A stretch of DNA of 64,000 nt from an uncultured Pelagibacteraceae bacterium (lineage in GTDB: Bacteria; Pseudomonadota; Alphaproteobacteria; Pelagibacterales; Pelagibacteraceae). Under the pieces are notes generated by a model. It was not told the origin of the DNA and made no database searches. It saw only the letters and a list, made by a program, of their open reading frames with translations. Positions 17,937-26,474 of the stretch are shown here, piece after piece; the stretch's first letter is position 1; the number at the start of each line of letters is the position of its first letter. The position numbers were made by a program, and so were the translations under genes. Where the stretch lies: assembly GCA_902595465.1 (NCBI GenBank), contig CACJQE010000006.1:1-64000 (forward strand). The letters are read 5' to 3'.

Positions 17937-18698
17937 CTAGAAATCAACTTTTATATGTCTAATTTCAAATGTAGCACCATTTCTAAAATTTTTATAAATT
18001 TCTTCGTTTGATTTTATTTGAAATTTGAAATTATTTATTCCATCTTTTAAATAATTTTTATTATCATCCCAATTTTTGTTAAAAGTTTTTTGGTTATCAA
18101 CATGATATTTGGTTGGAATTACTTTTTTTTCTTCATTAATTTCATAACCCAAATTGTCGTGAATAAGAGGTTGGTAAAAACCATCTCTATAATTAATTTT
18201 TATATTATTTGTTTCTAATCTTCTTCTCATATCAGTGTCTTCAAATCCCCAACCCCAATAAGAATTTGAGTAACCATTTACTTTTTTAAATATATCTTTT
18301 GGTATCAACACGGATCCCAAAAAAACATTTTCTCTTCTAGGACTTTTCACAATTAATTTGGGATCTTTTGAAGGTACTATTGGAAGATTGTTATATCCAT
18401 GTTTAATAAGTAACATAGGCTCTTTAGAATAACTGTAGTCAGCTATCATTGGTAAAAAATCAATATTATTGATTACTATATAATCTAGATATTTTTCGTT
18501 AATTAAAAACCCTGCGTTATTGAGAGATCCTAAATTAAACGGTTTTTCGTTTGATTGTTCTAAAAAACATAATTTTAAATTTAGATATTTATCTAATTTA
18601 TCTTCATTAAAATATATTTTAGAGTGAAACAAAAAAATTTCATATTGTCTCTGCCTGTTTCTGTAAGGAACTACAATAACTAATTTTTTATTCTGCAT
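17937..18698 (-). CDS. GT7-type (beta-1,4-galactosyltransferase-like) glycosyltransferase
   Basis: A 253-residue glycosyltransferase with the family 7 layout: VVPYRNRQRQYEIFL at the N-terminus, FNLGSLNNAGF, the metal-binding NIDFLP in place of the DVD motif, and the acceptor-side signature GYSNSYWGWGFEDTDMRRRL. It would add a hexose from a nucleotide sugar to a surface glycan. There is no signal peptide or membrane anchor. It is leftward at the edge of an envelope locus, 113 bases from the divergent OpgB-like gene. GT7 proteins are best known from animals, though bacterial capsule enzymes use this domain. Confidence 0.8.
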   Translation of the reverse strand: MQNKKLVIVVPYRNRQRQYEIFLFHSKIYFNEDKLDKYLNLKLCFLEQSNEKPFNLGSLNNAGFLINEKYLDYIVINNIDFLPMIADYSYSKEPMLLIKHGYNNLPIVPSKDPKLIVKSPRRENVFLGSVLIPKDIFKKVNGYSNSYWGWGFEDTDMRRRLETNNIKINYRDGFYQPLIHDNLGYEINEEKKVIPTKYHVDNQKTFNKNWDDNKNYLKDGINNFKFQIKSNEEIYKNFRNGATFEIRHIKVDF

Positions 18699-18811
18699 TT
18701 ACTTAATTTAAAATATAGTAGTTCTTATACAAACAATTGATGATATGTATATATTCTTTTTTTTAAAATAAGATAAAAGTAAGTGAAATAATAAACTATT
18801 TAAAGTTTTAA

Positions 18812-20350
18812 ATGTCATTAATTAAACAAAAAAAAAAATTTTTTATTTATTTAATTATCTACTTTTTTCTTTTTTTATTTTTAATTTTGCCGTTATGGCT
18901 TAACAAGAAATTTGGTTCTCTTTATCTAGAGCAATTTATATTTAATTTAAAATTAATTTATTATGGTTATTTAGATGGTGATAGTAACTTAGTAAATAGT
19001 GCTATTAAATGGTTAGCAATTATTCCATTAATTTTTTCAATAATTTTAATTTTGTTAATTAATTTTATTAATTTTATCATAGAAAATGAAGATAACTCTA
19101 TCGAAATATTAATTGAAAAACTAAAAAAAATTAAAAAAAATTTTCGTAATTATAATCTTTTTTTAGTATTCAGATTTGTTGGAACATATTTCATTAAATA
19201 CTTAATATTTATTTTCATAGTTTTGATTATTATCTTTTTTTATTTATTTACAAATTTTTTTAAAGAGCCAGATACAGTCAAAAATTTAGACTTTTTTGAT
19301 CAAAATTATGAATATCCAGTTGTGTCTCAAAATGAAGATAAATATAATTTAGTTGTTGTTTATGTTGAATCTTTAGAAGATACATTCTCAAATACAAAAA
19401 TTTTTGGTGAAAATTTACTAAAAGATATATCAAATAAAAATAATAGTAAAAAAGTTAAATATTTTTATCAAATACCTGGAACTGGTTATACATTGTCTTC
19501 TTTGGTTTCATCTCAATGTGGAATACCTTTACTACAATATAAGGACTCTTTTTCAGATATAATACATTTAAGAGGTCTAAACAAATTATTACCAAATTTA
19601 ACCTGCTTGTCTGATTTATTGTATCAGAATTCATATGAGAATATTTTTATATCATCTGATAATTTGAGCAATTCTCTAACAGATAAATTTTTACTTTCTC
19701 ATCATTATACAAAATTATTAGGTTTAAATGAATTAAAGGAATTGGGATATCAAACTTCAAAAAAAGCGTATCATTATAAAAAAAATTGGACCGGAGGCAT
19801 TCATGATAATATATTATTTGAAGCATCTTTAGACATTCTGAAAGAACAGAAAATAAAAAAAAATAATTTCTTTCTTACTATTATGACTTTGGACACGCAT
19901 GCACCAGCTGGATATCCAAATGTTGAATGCTTAAAAAAAACAATTAAAGACAGAAACTTAAACAACTTTACGATTTCTGATTCTGTAAAATGCACCTCAA
20001 AATACTTAAATGAATTTATAAATAATTTAAATAAATTAGATTTAGAAAATACCTTTTTAGTAATTGTAGGAGATCATTTGCTAATGCAAGATTTAAATTC
20101 TAATGATAGGTATATTTACAACAATTTTTTTGTAAAAGATGAATTAAAAATAATGAGAGATTACATGAATCATTATGATTTGTTTCCTAGTTTGTTGGAA
20201 GCTATGAATTTTAGAATCCATAACAACCATGGAAAAGCAGGTTTGGGATATAGTATTTTTGTAGATAATCCTGATTATAAAAAAATAAGTTTTTTAATGA
20301 AAGGGTCTTCAAAACTTTATGATAAATTTTGGGGATTGAATGAAGATTAA
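18812..20350 (+). CDS. OpgB-like phosphoglycerol/phosphoethanolamine transferase (alkaline phosphatase superfamily)
   Basis: A 512-residue membrane protein: three to four N-terminal membrane segments (to about residue 150) and a periplasmic sulfatase-fold domain. The core motifs resemble phosphoglycerol transferase I (OpgB/MdoB): VVVYVESLEDTF (metal-binding Glu), GTGYTLSSLVSSQCGIPL (nucleophile Thr region), LPNLTCLSDLL and IVGDHLL. Such enzymes move phosphoglycerol from phosphatidylglycerol to a periplasmic glucan or other glycan. It overlaps the GDPD-like gene by 11 bases, and that product may process the glycerophosphoryl groups. The exact acceptor is unknown. Confidence 0.83.
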   Translation: MSLIKQKKKFFIYLIIYFFLFLFLILPLWLNKKFGSLYLEQFIFNLKLIYYGYLDGDSNLVNSAIKWLAIIPLIFSIILILLINFINFIIENEDNSIEILIEKLKKIKKNFRNYNLFLVFRFVGTYFIKYLIFIFIVLIIIFFYLFTNFFKEPDTVKNLDFFDQNYEYPVVSQNEDKYNLVVVYVESLEDTFSNTKIFGENLLKDISNKNNSKKVKYFYQIPGTGYTLSSLVSSQCGIPLLQYKDSFSDIIHLRGLNKLLPNLTCLSDLLYQNSYENIFISSDNLSNSLTDKFLLSHHYTKLLGLNELKELGYQTSKKAYHYKKNWTGGIHDNILFEASLDILKEQKIKKNNFFLTIMTLDTHAPAGYPNVECLKKTIKDRNLNNFTISDSVKCTSKYLNEFINNLNKLDLENTFLVIVGDHLLMQDLNSNDRYIYNNFFVKDELKIMRDYMNHYDLFPSLLEAMNFRIHNNHGKAGLGYSIFVDNPDYKKISFLMKGSSKLYDKFWGLNED

Positions 20351-21209
20351 GATTATCAATTTAATTATACTATTTATTTTCTTTCTTTATATTTTTGTAA
20401 TTAATATTAATAACGGGAATAAAATTAGCAAATTATTTCACAATAATTTAATTAAAAATGATTTATCCACATCATTCATCGCGCATGCTGGAGGAGGAAT
20501 TGATGGAAAGGCCTATACCAACTCCTTAGAAGCAGTTTTAAGTAGTATTAAAAATTCATATAAATTAATTGAGTTAGACCTTTTGGTTACTGATGATGAT
20601 AAAATTATTGCCCAACATGATTTCAAAATATTAGAAGGAATTTGTAAAAAAAGTTTTTTTAAAGACAAGGATAAAAAAATAAGAAAAAAAGTTTTAAGTA
20701 ATGATCTTTCTGATTGTGTTAAGATTTTTGATAATCAGTATACACTATTAAAAGAAGATGAAATAATAGATATATTTGAAAATAATGATAATTTAATTTT
20801 GGTAACAGATAAAATTTCAAATTATAAACTTATAAAAAAAAAATTTAAATTTCAAGATAGACTTATAGTAGAAGTCTTTAACATCTATGATTATTTTAAA
20901 GCTAAATTCTATGGAATTAAAAATCCAATGTTTTTATTCACTGATGGAAGAAGAAATTTGATTTATTCAATTATTTTTAATATTAAATTAATTTCAATAA
21001 GCACTTCAAATACAATTAAATATAAATCTTTTTTAAATTATCTATATAAGAATAGGGTTTCTATTTTCTCTTTTTCTTCAAATGATGAAAAATTTAACTT
21101 AGAAAACATAGGTAAAAATATTACAGGTGTTTATACAGATTTTTGGGACATAGACTCTCTATCTTGTTCAGAAATAAGAACAAACCCTAACTTATGCAAA
21201 GTTTATTAA
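20340..21209 (+). CDS. Glycerophosphodiester phosphodiesterase-like protein (PLC-like barrel)
   Basis: A 289-residue protein with an N-terminal membrane anchor or signal (LIILFIFFLYIFVINI) and a PLC-like phosphodiesterase domain: IAHAGGG (first catalytic His), YTNSLEAV, IELDLLVTDDDK (metal Glu/Asp) and IIAQHDF (second His). It starts inside the end of the OpgB-like gene (11-base overlap). The pairing suggests removal or remodelling of glycerophosphoryl substituents in the periplasm. The C-terminal half is poorly conserved compared with GlpQ, so the substrate is open. Confidence 0.8.
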   Translation: MKIKIINLIILFIFFLYIFVININNGNKISKLFHNNLIKNDLSTSFIAHAGGGIDGKAYTNSLEAVLSSIKNSYKLIELDLLVTDDDKIIAQHDFKILEGICKKSFFKDKDKKIRKKVLSNDLSDCVKIFDNQYTLLKEDEIIDIFENNDNLILVTDKISNYKLIKKKFKFQDRLIVEVFNIYDYFKAKFYGIKNPMFLFTDGRRNLIYSIIFNIKLISISTSNTIKYKSFLNYLYKNRVSIFSFSSNDEKFNLENIGKNITGVYTDFWDIDSLSCSEIRTNPNLCKVY

Positions 21210-21261
21210 TTATTAATAAATATAATATTGTTTAATTTTAAAATTTGAATAATAAACAAAC

Positions 21262-21289
21262 TTGTTTGCAACAAAAATAAAAGTATTAT
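21262..21289 (+). promoter_or_regulatory. Possible promoter of tRNA-Met
   Basis: TTGTTT at 21262-21267 and TATTAT at 21284-21289 are separated by 16 bases and end 18 bases before the tRNA. The match to a sigma-70 promoter is only fair and AT-rich DNA gives many such pairs. Confidence 0.3.
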
Positions 21290-21307
21290 AAACCAACAAT
21301 TATTTAT

Positions 21308-21384
21308 GGCGGGGTAGCTCAGTTGGTTAGAGCGCGGGACTCATAAGCCCGAGGTCAGTGGTTCGATCCCACTTCCCGCTACCA
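21308..21384 (+). tRNA. tRNA-Met (anticodon CAT)
   Basis: The full cloverleaf can be folded: acceptor GGCGGGG with TCCCGCT (G-U at both ends), D stem GCTC/GAGC, anticodon loop CTCATAA, T stem AGTGG/CCACT with loop TTCGATC, and an encoded CCA. The anticodon stem is CGGGA against GCCCG, leaving an A-G mismatch next to the loop. The acceptor pairing and GG start fit an elongator rather than an initiator tRNA. Lysidine-modified tRNA-Ile2 also carries CAT and cannot be fully excluded. It sits between two envelope genes on the same strand. Confidence 0.93.
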
Positions 21385-21398
21385 TTAATTTTTTAATT

Positions 21399-22235
21399 AT
21401 GAATGATTTAACAGCAATAATTATTTCATTTCACAGTGACGAAAAAATTTTTGATTGCATAAACTCTATTGGAAAAAATATAAAAATAATAGTTATTGAA
21501 AATTCTAATGATTTAGTCCTAAAAGATAAGCTAGAATTGAATTATCAGAATGTTAAATGTATTTTATCAAAAAAAAATCTTGGATATGCAGCAGGAAACA
21601 ATTTAGCTTTATCTCATGTTGATACAAAATATGCTTTAATAATCAATCCTGATGTGACATTAAAAAATGATACTATAGATAAATTTATTCTTATTTCAAA
21701 AGACCATCCTGAATTTGGAATAATTGCACCAATCTCAAAAAATGAAAAGTATGATAATTTAGACATCTTAAATGATAAAAAAATAAAAGAAGTTAGTAAT
21801 GTTAAGGGATTTGCAATGTTTGTTAATATGAAAGAAATTAAGAAAATCAATTATTTTGATGAAAATTTTTTTTTATATTTTGAAGAGATTGATTTATGTA
21901 AAAGGTTTAATTCAGCTAAAATTAAAATATTTATAGATCCATCACTAGAAGTTCATCATGTCGGAGGATCATCACATAATACCTCTTTAAACTATCAAAT
22001 GGAAATTTCAAGAAATTGGCATTGGATGTGGTCAACATTTTATTATCATAAAAAACATTATGGATATTTTTTTGCTTTAATTAAAATTTTCCCCAAGTTT
22101 CTGGGCGCTTTATTGAAAATGATTATTAACTCTATATTATTTAAAAAAAACAAAAGTCTAATTTATAAACATAGAGTGCTAGGTATAATTAATTCTGTTT
22201 TATTAAATAAATCATGGTATAGACCAAAATTTTGA
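21399..22235 (+). CDS. Family 2 glycosyltransferase (WbbL/rhamnosyltransferase-like)
   Basis: A 278-residue GT-A glycosyltransferase: DLTAIIISFHSDEKI at the start, NKNLGYAAGNNLAL-type segment, the DxD equivalent in LIINPDVTLKND, and FLYFEEIDLCKRF with the catalytic-base Glu. It probably adds a deoxyhexose or similar sugar to a lipopolysaccharide or capsule chain. No membrane segments are evident apart from a hydrophobic patch near FFALIKIFPKFLGALLKMI. It starts 14 bases after the tRNA and is followed by a sugar epimerase gene after 22 bases. Confidence 0.88.
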   Translation: MNDLTAIIISFHSDEKIFDCINSIGKNIKIIVIENSNDLVLKDKLELNYQNVKCILSKKNLGYAAGNNLALSHVDTKYALIINPDVTLKNDTIDKFILISKDHPEFGIIAPISKNEKYDNLDILNDKKIKEVSNVKGFAMFVNMKEIKKINYFDENFFLYFEEIDLCKRFNSAKIKIFIDPSLEVHHVGGSSHNTSLNYQMEISRNWHWMWSTFYYHKKHYGYFFALIKIFPKFLGALLKMIINSILFKKNKSLIYKHRVLGIINSVLLNKSWYRPKF

Positions 22236-22257
22236 ATATTTAGGAGCAATTAAATTA

Positions 22258-23274
22258 ATGAAAAGCGCAAATTATAAAGTCTTGGTAACAGGAGTTGCTG
22301 GTTTTTTAGGCTCTCATTTATCTGAAAAACTTGCAAATGAAGGACATCAAGTCGTTGGCATAGACAACATGGCCGGTGGATATATGGATAATATCCCAAA
22401 AAAAATTGATTTCCATAATATTGATTGTTGTGATTTTGAAAAAATCAAAAAAATTATGAAAAATATAGATGTTGTTTATCATTGTGCAGCAACTGCGCAT
22501 GAAGGTCTTTCTGTGTTTTCACCATTTGAAATTACAAAAAATAATTATCTGGCCTCTGTATCTATTTTTTCTGCAGCAATTAATGAAAGAGTAAAAAGAA
22601 TAGTCTTTTGTTCTTCTATGGCTAGATATGGTTTTCAAGATCCACCATTTACAGAGGAAATGAAAACTAAACCTATAGATCCTTATGGAATATCAAAAGT
22701 TGCTGCTGAAGATGTTTTAATAAATTTATGTGAATTAAATGAAATAGAATGGGTTATTGCAGTGCCACATAATATCATTGGTCCAAGGCAGATATATGAT
22801 GATCCATATAGAAATGTAATTTCAATATTTCTTAATAGAATGATGCAAGGGAAGGCACCTATAATTTATGGTGATGGCGAGCAAAAAAGATGTTTTTCTT
22901 ATATTGATGATTGCTTAAATTGCTTACTTCCAATGCTAGATCAAAAAAATCTTAATAAACAAGTTATAAATATTGGTCCTGATGAAGAATTTGTTTCAAT
23001 AAATGATGTAGTTAAAATTTGTTCAAATGTAAGTGGATCTAACTTAGAGCCTATATATAAAAAGGATAGGCCAAGAGAGGTCAAGCACGCAACATGTTCC
23101 TCTGATAAGGCGAGAAAGTTACTAAATTATAAAACTGAGATAGATTTAATAACAGGTATAAAAAACACATACAATTACATTAAAGAAAGAGGAACAAAAG
23201 ATTTTAATTACCGCTATTCTATTGAAATTGATAATAATTTAACACCAGACACTTGGAAAAAAAAAGAAATTTAA
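22258..23274 (+). CDS. NAD-dependent nucleotide-sugar epimerase/dehydratase
   Basis: A 338-residue extended short-chain dehydrogenase with the Rossmann motif GVAGFLGSHLSE, the Ser region FCSSMARYG, and the catalytic Tyr-Lys pair in PYGISKVAAED. The tail has the substrate-binding GDGEQKRCFSYIDD and RPREVKHA stretches seen in UDP-glucose 4-epimerases and relatives. It most likely supplies an activated sugar to the nearby glycosyltransferases. AGGAG-like sequence (TTAGGAGCAAT) precedes the ATG. The exact sugar is not decidable. Confidence 0.88.
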   Translation: MKSANYKVLVTGVAGFLGSHLSEKLANEGHQVVGIDNMAGGYMDNIPKKIDFHNIDCCDFEKIKKIMKNIDVVYHCAATAHEGLSVFSPFEITKNNYLASVSIFSAAINERVKRIVFCSSMARYGFQDPPFTEEMKTKPIDPYGISKVAAEDVLINLCELNEIEWVIAVPHNIIGPRQIYDDPYRNVISIFLNRMMQGKAPIIYGDGEQKRCFSYIDDCLNCLLPMLDQKNLNKQVINIGPDEEFVSINDVVKICSNVSGSNLEPIYKKDRPREVKHATCSSDKARKLLNYKTEIDLITGIKNTYNYIKERGTKDFNYRYSIEIDNNLTPDTWKKKEI

Positions 23275-23282
23275 GTCATTGA

Positions 23283-23960
23283 TCAGAAAATCTTTTTTAG
23301 TTCTTCTAAGCTTATGACCCTTAAATACTCTTTGTAATTTTCATAATAATCTTTAAATTTTAATTCATTAATAGGTTTTGTAAATTTTAAAATAGATGTA
23401 TTTTTTTTATTTTGAATTATTCCAATTCCTTGATCCATTTCACAAGTAAATATTTCTAAATTTTCATTTTGTCTTAAATCCACAATCGCCTTCCAAACAT
23501 CACCATTCCACTGCATTTTATATCTTGGCACAGCTTGCTTTCCTAAATTATCAGGCATACAATCATGAACTAAAATTAGACCATTATCATTCAAAAATTT
23601 AATAGAATTTAAAATATCTTTTTTGACTTGATTATAAATGTGAAGTCCATCAATAAAAATTAAGTCAAATTTTTCATTATTATCTTTAAAAAAAACATCA
23701 CTAGTTTTTCTAATATTTCCACCACTTACTGGATCAACACCAATCTTATGCATTATATTTATTTTAGAAAATAATTGATTTTTATCACATCCAATTTCTA
23801 AATAGCTTTGATAATTGTATTTTTTAATCAAATATTCAATTAAATCCCATCTAAAGTAATTATTGGGAAATTTATATGTTAATTTTCCACTAAAATTTTC
23901 TATAAAAATTTTGTAATAAAATTTATTATATATTTTTTCAATTCTACCTAATTTTTCCAT
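23283..23960 (-). CDS. Class I SAM-dependent methyltransferase
   Basis: A 225-residue protein with the Methyltransf_24-type Rossmann core: SYLEIGCDKNQLF (SAM loop), KIGVDPVSGG, FDLIFIDGLHIYNQ and LILVHDCMPDN. Enzymes of this type in envelope loci O-methylate sugars. It faces the epimerase gene tail to tail (8 bases apart) and lies 9 bases after the apt stop on the same strand, so it is probably co-transcribed with apt although its role fits the envelope locus better. Confidence 0.82.
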   Translation of the reverse strand: MEKLGRIEKIYNKFYYKIFIENFSGKLTYKFPNNYFRWDLIEYLIKKYNYQSYLEIGCDKNQLFSKINIMHKIGVDPVSGGNIRKTSDVFFKDNNEKFDLIFIDGLHIYNQVKKDILNSIKFLNDNGLILVHDCMPDNLGKQAVPRYKMQWNGDVWKAIVDLRQNENLEIFTCEMDQGIGIIQNKKNTSILKFTKPINELKFKDYYENYKEYLRVISLEELKKIF

Positions 23961-23969
23961 TCAAATAAA

Positions 23970-24497
23970 TTAATGTCCTGGGAAATCTAAAAGATTTTCC
24001 ACCTTATATCCTTTTTTTAAAAGATTATCTGTACCACCTAAATCAAAAAGATTTATTACAAATATAAACCCAGCAACTTTACTTTTTGATATTTCTATTA
24101 ATTTGGCTGCAGCTTCTGCTGTGCCTCCAGTAGCAATTAAATCATCAATTATTAAAACTTTATCGCCTTCATCGAATGAGTCTTTATGGACTTCTATTGT
24201 AGCTGTTCCATACTCAAGTTTAAAGTCTACTGAATGAACGTCAGCAGGTAATTTATTTTTTTTTCTCAACATTATAAATGGTTTATCAAGTATATAAGAA
24301 ATAGCTGATGCAAAAACAAACCCTCTAGACTCTACAGCTCCAATTTTATTAAAATGGAATTTTTTTGATCTTTCAACAATTTGGTTAATACATTCTTTGA
24401 ATGCTTTTTCATTTTTTATAAGGGTTGTTATATCTCTAAATAGAATTCCTTTTTTTGGATAATCTTGAATTGATCTAATATGTTCTTTTAAATCCAT
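23970..24497 (-). CDS. apt: Adenine phosphoribosyltransferase
   Basis: Converts adenine and PRPP to AMP. The 175-residue length and motifs are standard: YPKKGILFRDITTLI, AVESRGFVFA, the PRPP loop VLIIDDLIATGGTAEAA, and the start DLKEHIRSIQDYP. It diverges from mtnP across 28 bases. MtnP releases free adenine from methylthioadenosine, so Apt would salvage the product of its neighbour; the head-to-head arrangement supports joint use. Confidence 0.95.
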   Translation of the reverse strand: MDLKEHIRSIQDYPKKGILFRDITTLIKNEKAFKECINQIVERSKKFHFNKIGAVESRGFVFASAISYILDKPFIMLRKKNKLPADVHSVDFKLEYGTATIEVHKDSFDEGDKVLIIDDLIATGGTAEAAAKLIEISKSKVAGFIFVINLFDLGGTDNLLKKGYKVENLLDFPGH

Positions 24498-24525
24498 AAA
24501 ACTTAAATATAATCTAAATAAATAT

Positions 24526-25398
24526 ATGGCAAATAATAAATTAGCAATTATTGGTGGAAGTGGACTATATGATATTGAAGAATTTAAAGATAGAGAAACA
24601 TTAAATTTAAATACTCCATGGGGAAAACCCTCAGATTTAATATTAAAGGCAAAATATAATAATAAAGAAATTTATTTTCTTCCAAGGCATGGAAAAGGTC
24701 ATTTTATATCTCCATCTAAAATAAATTTTAGAGCAAATATTGATGCCCTTAAACAACTAGGTATTACAGACATTGTTTCAGTTTCTGCTGTAGGATCTTT
24801 AAAGGAGGAACTACCCCCAGGAAAATTTGTTATTATCGATCAGTTCATTGATAGAACTTTTGCAAGAAATAAAACTTTTTTTGATGATGAAATTGTTGCT
24901 CATGTATCAATGGCAAATCCAACTTCAAAAGGTTTAATGAATGCTTGTGAAGATGCTATAAAAAAAGAAAATATACCTTTTCAAAGAGGTGGAACCTACG
25001 TTGTAATGGAAGGTCCACAATTTTCTACATTAGCAGAGTCAAATTTATATAGATCATGGAAAGCAGATGTTATTGGAATGACAAATATGCCAGAGGCTAA
25101 ACTAGCTAGAGAAGCAGAAATTAGATATGCTTCAGTTTCAATGGTAACAGATTATGATTGCTGGCATCCAGATCATGAAAATGTTGATGTTCAACAAGTT
25201 ATAAAAGTGCTCTTAGATAATGCCGCGAAAGCAAAAAATATGATTAAAAACTTGATAGAGAACTTTGAAAATCACATTGATCCTATTGATCCAACTAATA
25301 ATTGTTTAGATGTAGCAATAATTACTGCTCCAGAAAAAAGAACCCAAAAAACTAAAGATAAATTAAATACAATTGCAGGAAGAGTTCTTAATAAATGA
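24526..25398 (+). CDS. mtnP: S-methyl-5'-thioadenosine phosphorylase
   Basis: Phosphorolyses methylthioadenosine (and possibly 5'-deoxyadenosine) to adenine and the 5-modified ribose 1-phosphate. Signature regions: LAIIGGSGLYDIEEF, FLPRHGKGH, VSVSAVGSLKEEL, QFIDRT, VVMEGPQFSTLAES and IGMTNMPEAKLAREAEI. At 290 residues it is of normal length. It overlaps mtnA by four bases (ATGA) and opens a four-gene run to speDE. The three enzymes after it use its sugar product or make its substrate. Confidence 0.95.
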   Translation: MANNKLAIIGGSGLYDIEEFKDRETLNLNTPWGKPSDLILKAKYNNKEIYFLPRHGKGHFISPSKINFRANIDALKQLGITDIVSVSAVGSLKEELPPGKFVIIDQFIDRTFARNKTFFDDEIVAHVSMANPTSKGLMNACEDAIKKENIPFQRGGTYVVMEGPQFSTLAESNLYRSWKADVIGMTNMPEAKLAREAEIRYASVSMVTDYDCWHPDHENVDVQQVIKVLLDNAAKAKNMIKNLIENFENHIDPIDPTNNCLDVAIITAPEKRTQKTKDKLNTIAGRVLNK

Positions 25399-26474
25399 AA
25401 ATTAATGGTGTTGAATATAAAACAATTTGGTTTGATAAAGAAAAACAAGTCGTAAAAATTATAGATCAGACAAAGCTGCCACATAAATTTATTATAAAAG
25501 AATTAAGCTCAGTTAAAGATGCTATAAATGCTATAAAAACTATGGAAGTGAGAGGCGCTCCATTAATAGGAGGTACAGCTGCATTTGGATTGGTTTTAGC
25601 TATAAAAGAAAATAAAAGTTTAGATTTTATAAAAAAAAGTTCTGGAGAATTAGTTGCATCGAGGCCGACAGCTATAAATCTTCAATGGGCAGTGCATAGA
25701 ATGAATAACAAATTGTCATTTGTTGAACCTAAAGACTTATTTAAAGTCGCACTAAATGAAGCTAAAAAAATTTGTAAAGAAGATGAGGGATTTTGTGAAA
25801 ATATTGGTAAAAATGGATTAAATATTATTGAAGAAATATACAATAAAAAGAAAGATACAGTAAATATTCTCACACATTGTAATGCAGGTTGGTTAGCTAC
25901 TATAGATTGGGGAACAGCAACTTCGCCTATTTATCATGCGCATAAAAAAGGAATACCAATACATGTTTGGGTAGATGAGACTAGACCAAGAAATCAAGGG
26001 GCAAACCTTACATCATATGAACTTAATGAAGAAAAAATTCCAAACACAATTATAGCAGATAACACAGGTGGAATATTAATGCAAAGAGGACAGGTCGATA
26101 TGTGTATTGTTGGGACAGATAGAACTTTATCTAACGGAGATGTATGCAATAAAATTGGCACATATTTAAAAGCTCTTGCAGCTCACGATAATAAGGTTCC
26201 TTTTTATGTTGCTTTACCAAGTTCAACGATAGATTGGAATTTAAATAACTCTAAAGATATTCCAATAGAAGAAAGAGATCCAAAAGAACTTTCTCATGTA
26301 GATGGAATTAACAAAGATAATAAAGTTGATAAAGTTTTAATTTATCCAGAGAAAAGTAAATCATTAAATTTGGCTTTTGATGTAACTCCAGCTAAGTATG
26401 TTACAGCATTAATAACAGAAAAAGGAATATGCGAAGCCTCTACTGAAGGTTTAAATGGTCTCTTCAAAAACTAA
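25395..26474 (+). CDS. mtnA: S-methyl-5-thioribose-1-phosphate isomerase
   Basis: Isomerises methylthioribose 1-phosphate to the ribulose 1-phosphate form. The catalytic Cys is in NILTHCNAGWLAT and the Asp in CIVGTDRTLSNGD; the RGAPLIGGTAAFG segment is also family-specific. The 359-residue length is normal. The start overlaps mtnP by four bases and the end overlaps the aldolase start by 20 bases. No mtnB/mtnC/mtnD genes of the classical methionine salvage pathway follow, which favours an aldolase-based route. Confidence 0.95.
   Translation: MKINGVEYKTIWFDKEKQVVKIIDQTKLPHKFIIKELSSVKDAINAIKTMEVRGAPLIGGTAAFGLVLAIKENKSLDFIKKSSGELVASRPTAINLQWAVHRMNNKLSFVEPKDLFKVALNEAKKICKEDEGFCENIGKNGLNIIEEIYNKKKDTVNILTHCNAGWLATIDWGTATSPIYHAHKKGIPIHVWVDETRPRNQGANLTSYELNEEKIPNTIIADNTGGILMQRGQVDMCIVGTDRTLSNGDVCNKIGTYLKALAAHDNKVPFYVALPSSTIDWNLNNSKDIPIEERDPKELSHVDGINKDNKVDKVLIYPEKSKSLNLAFDVTPAKYVTALITEKGICEASTEGLNGLFKN

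Noticed and set aside
17937-23960. Genomic island inserted at the tRNA-Met
   Set aside because: No integrase, no direct repeat of the tRNA 3' end and no mobility gene was seen; envelope genes lie on both sides of the tRNA.
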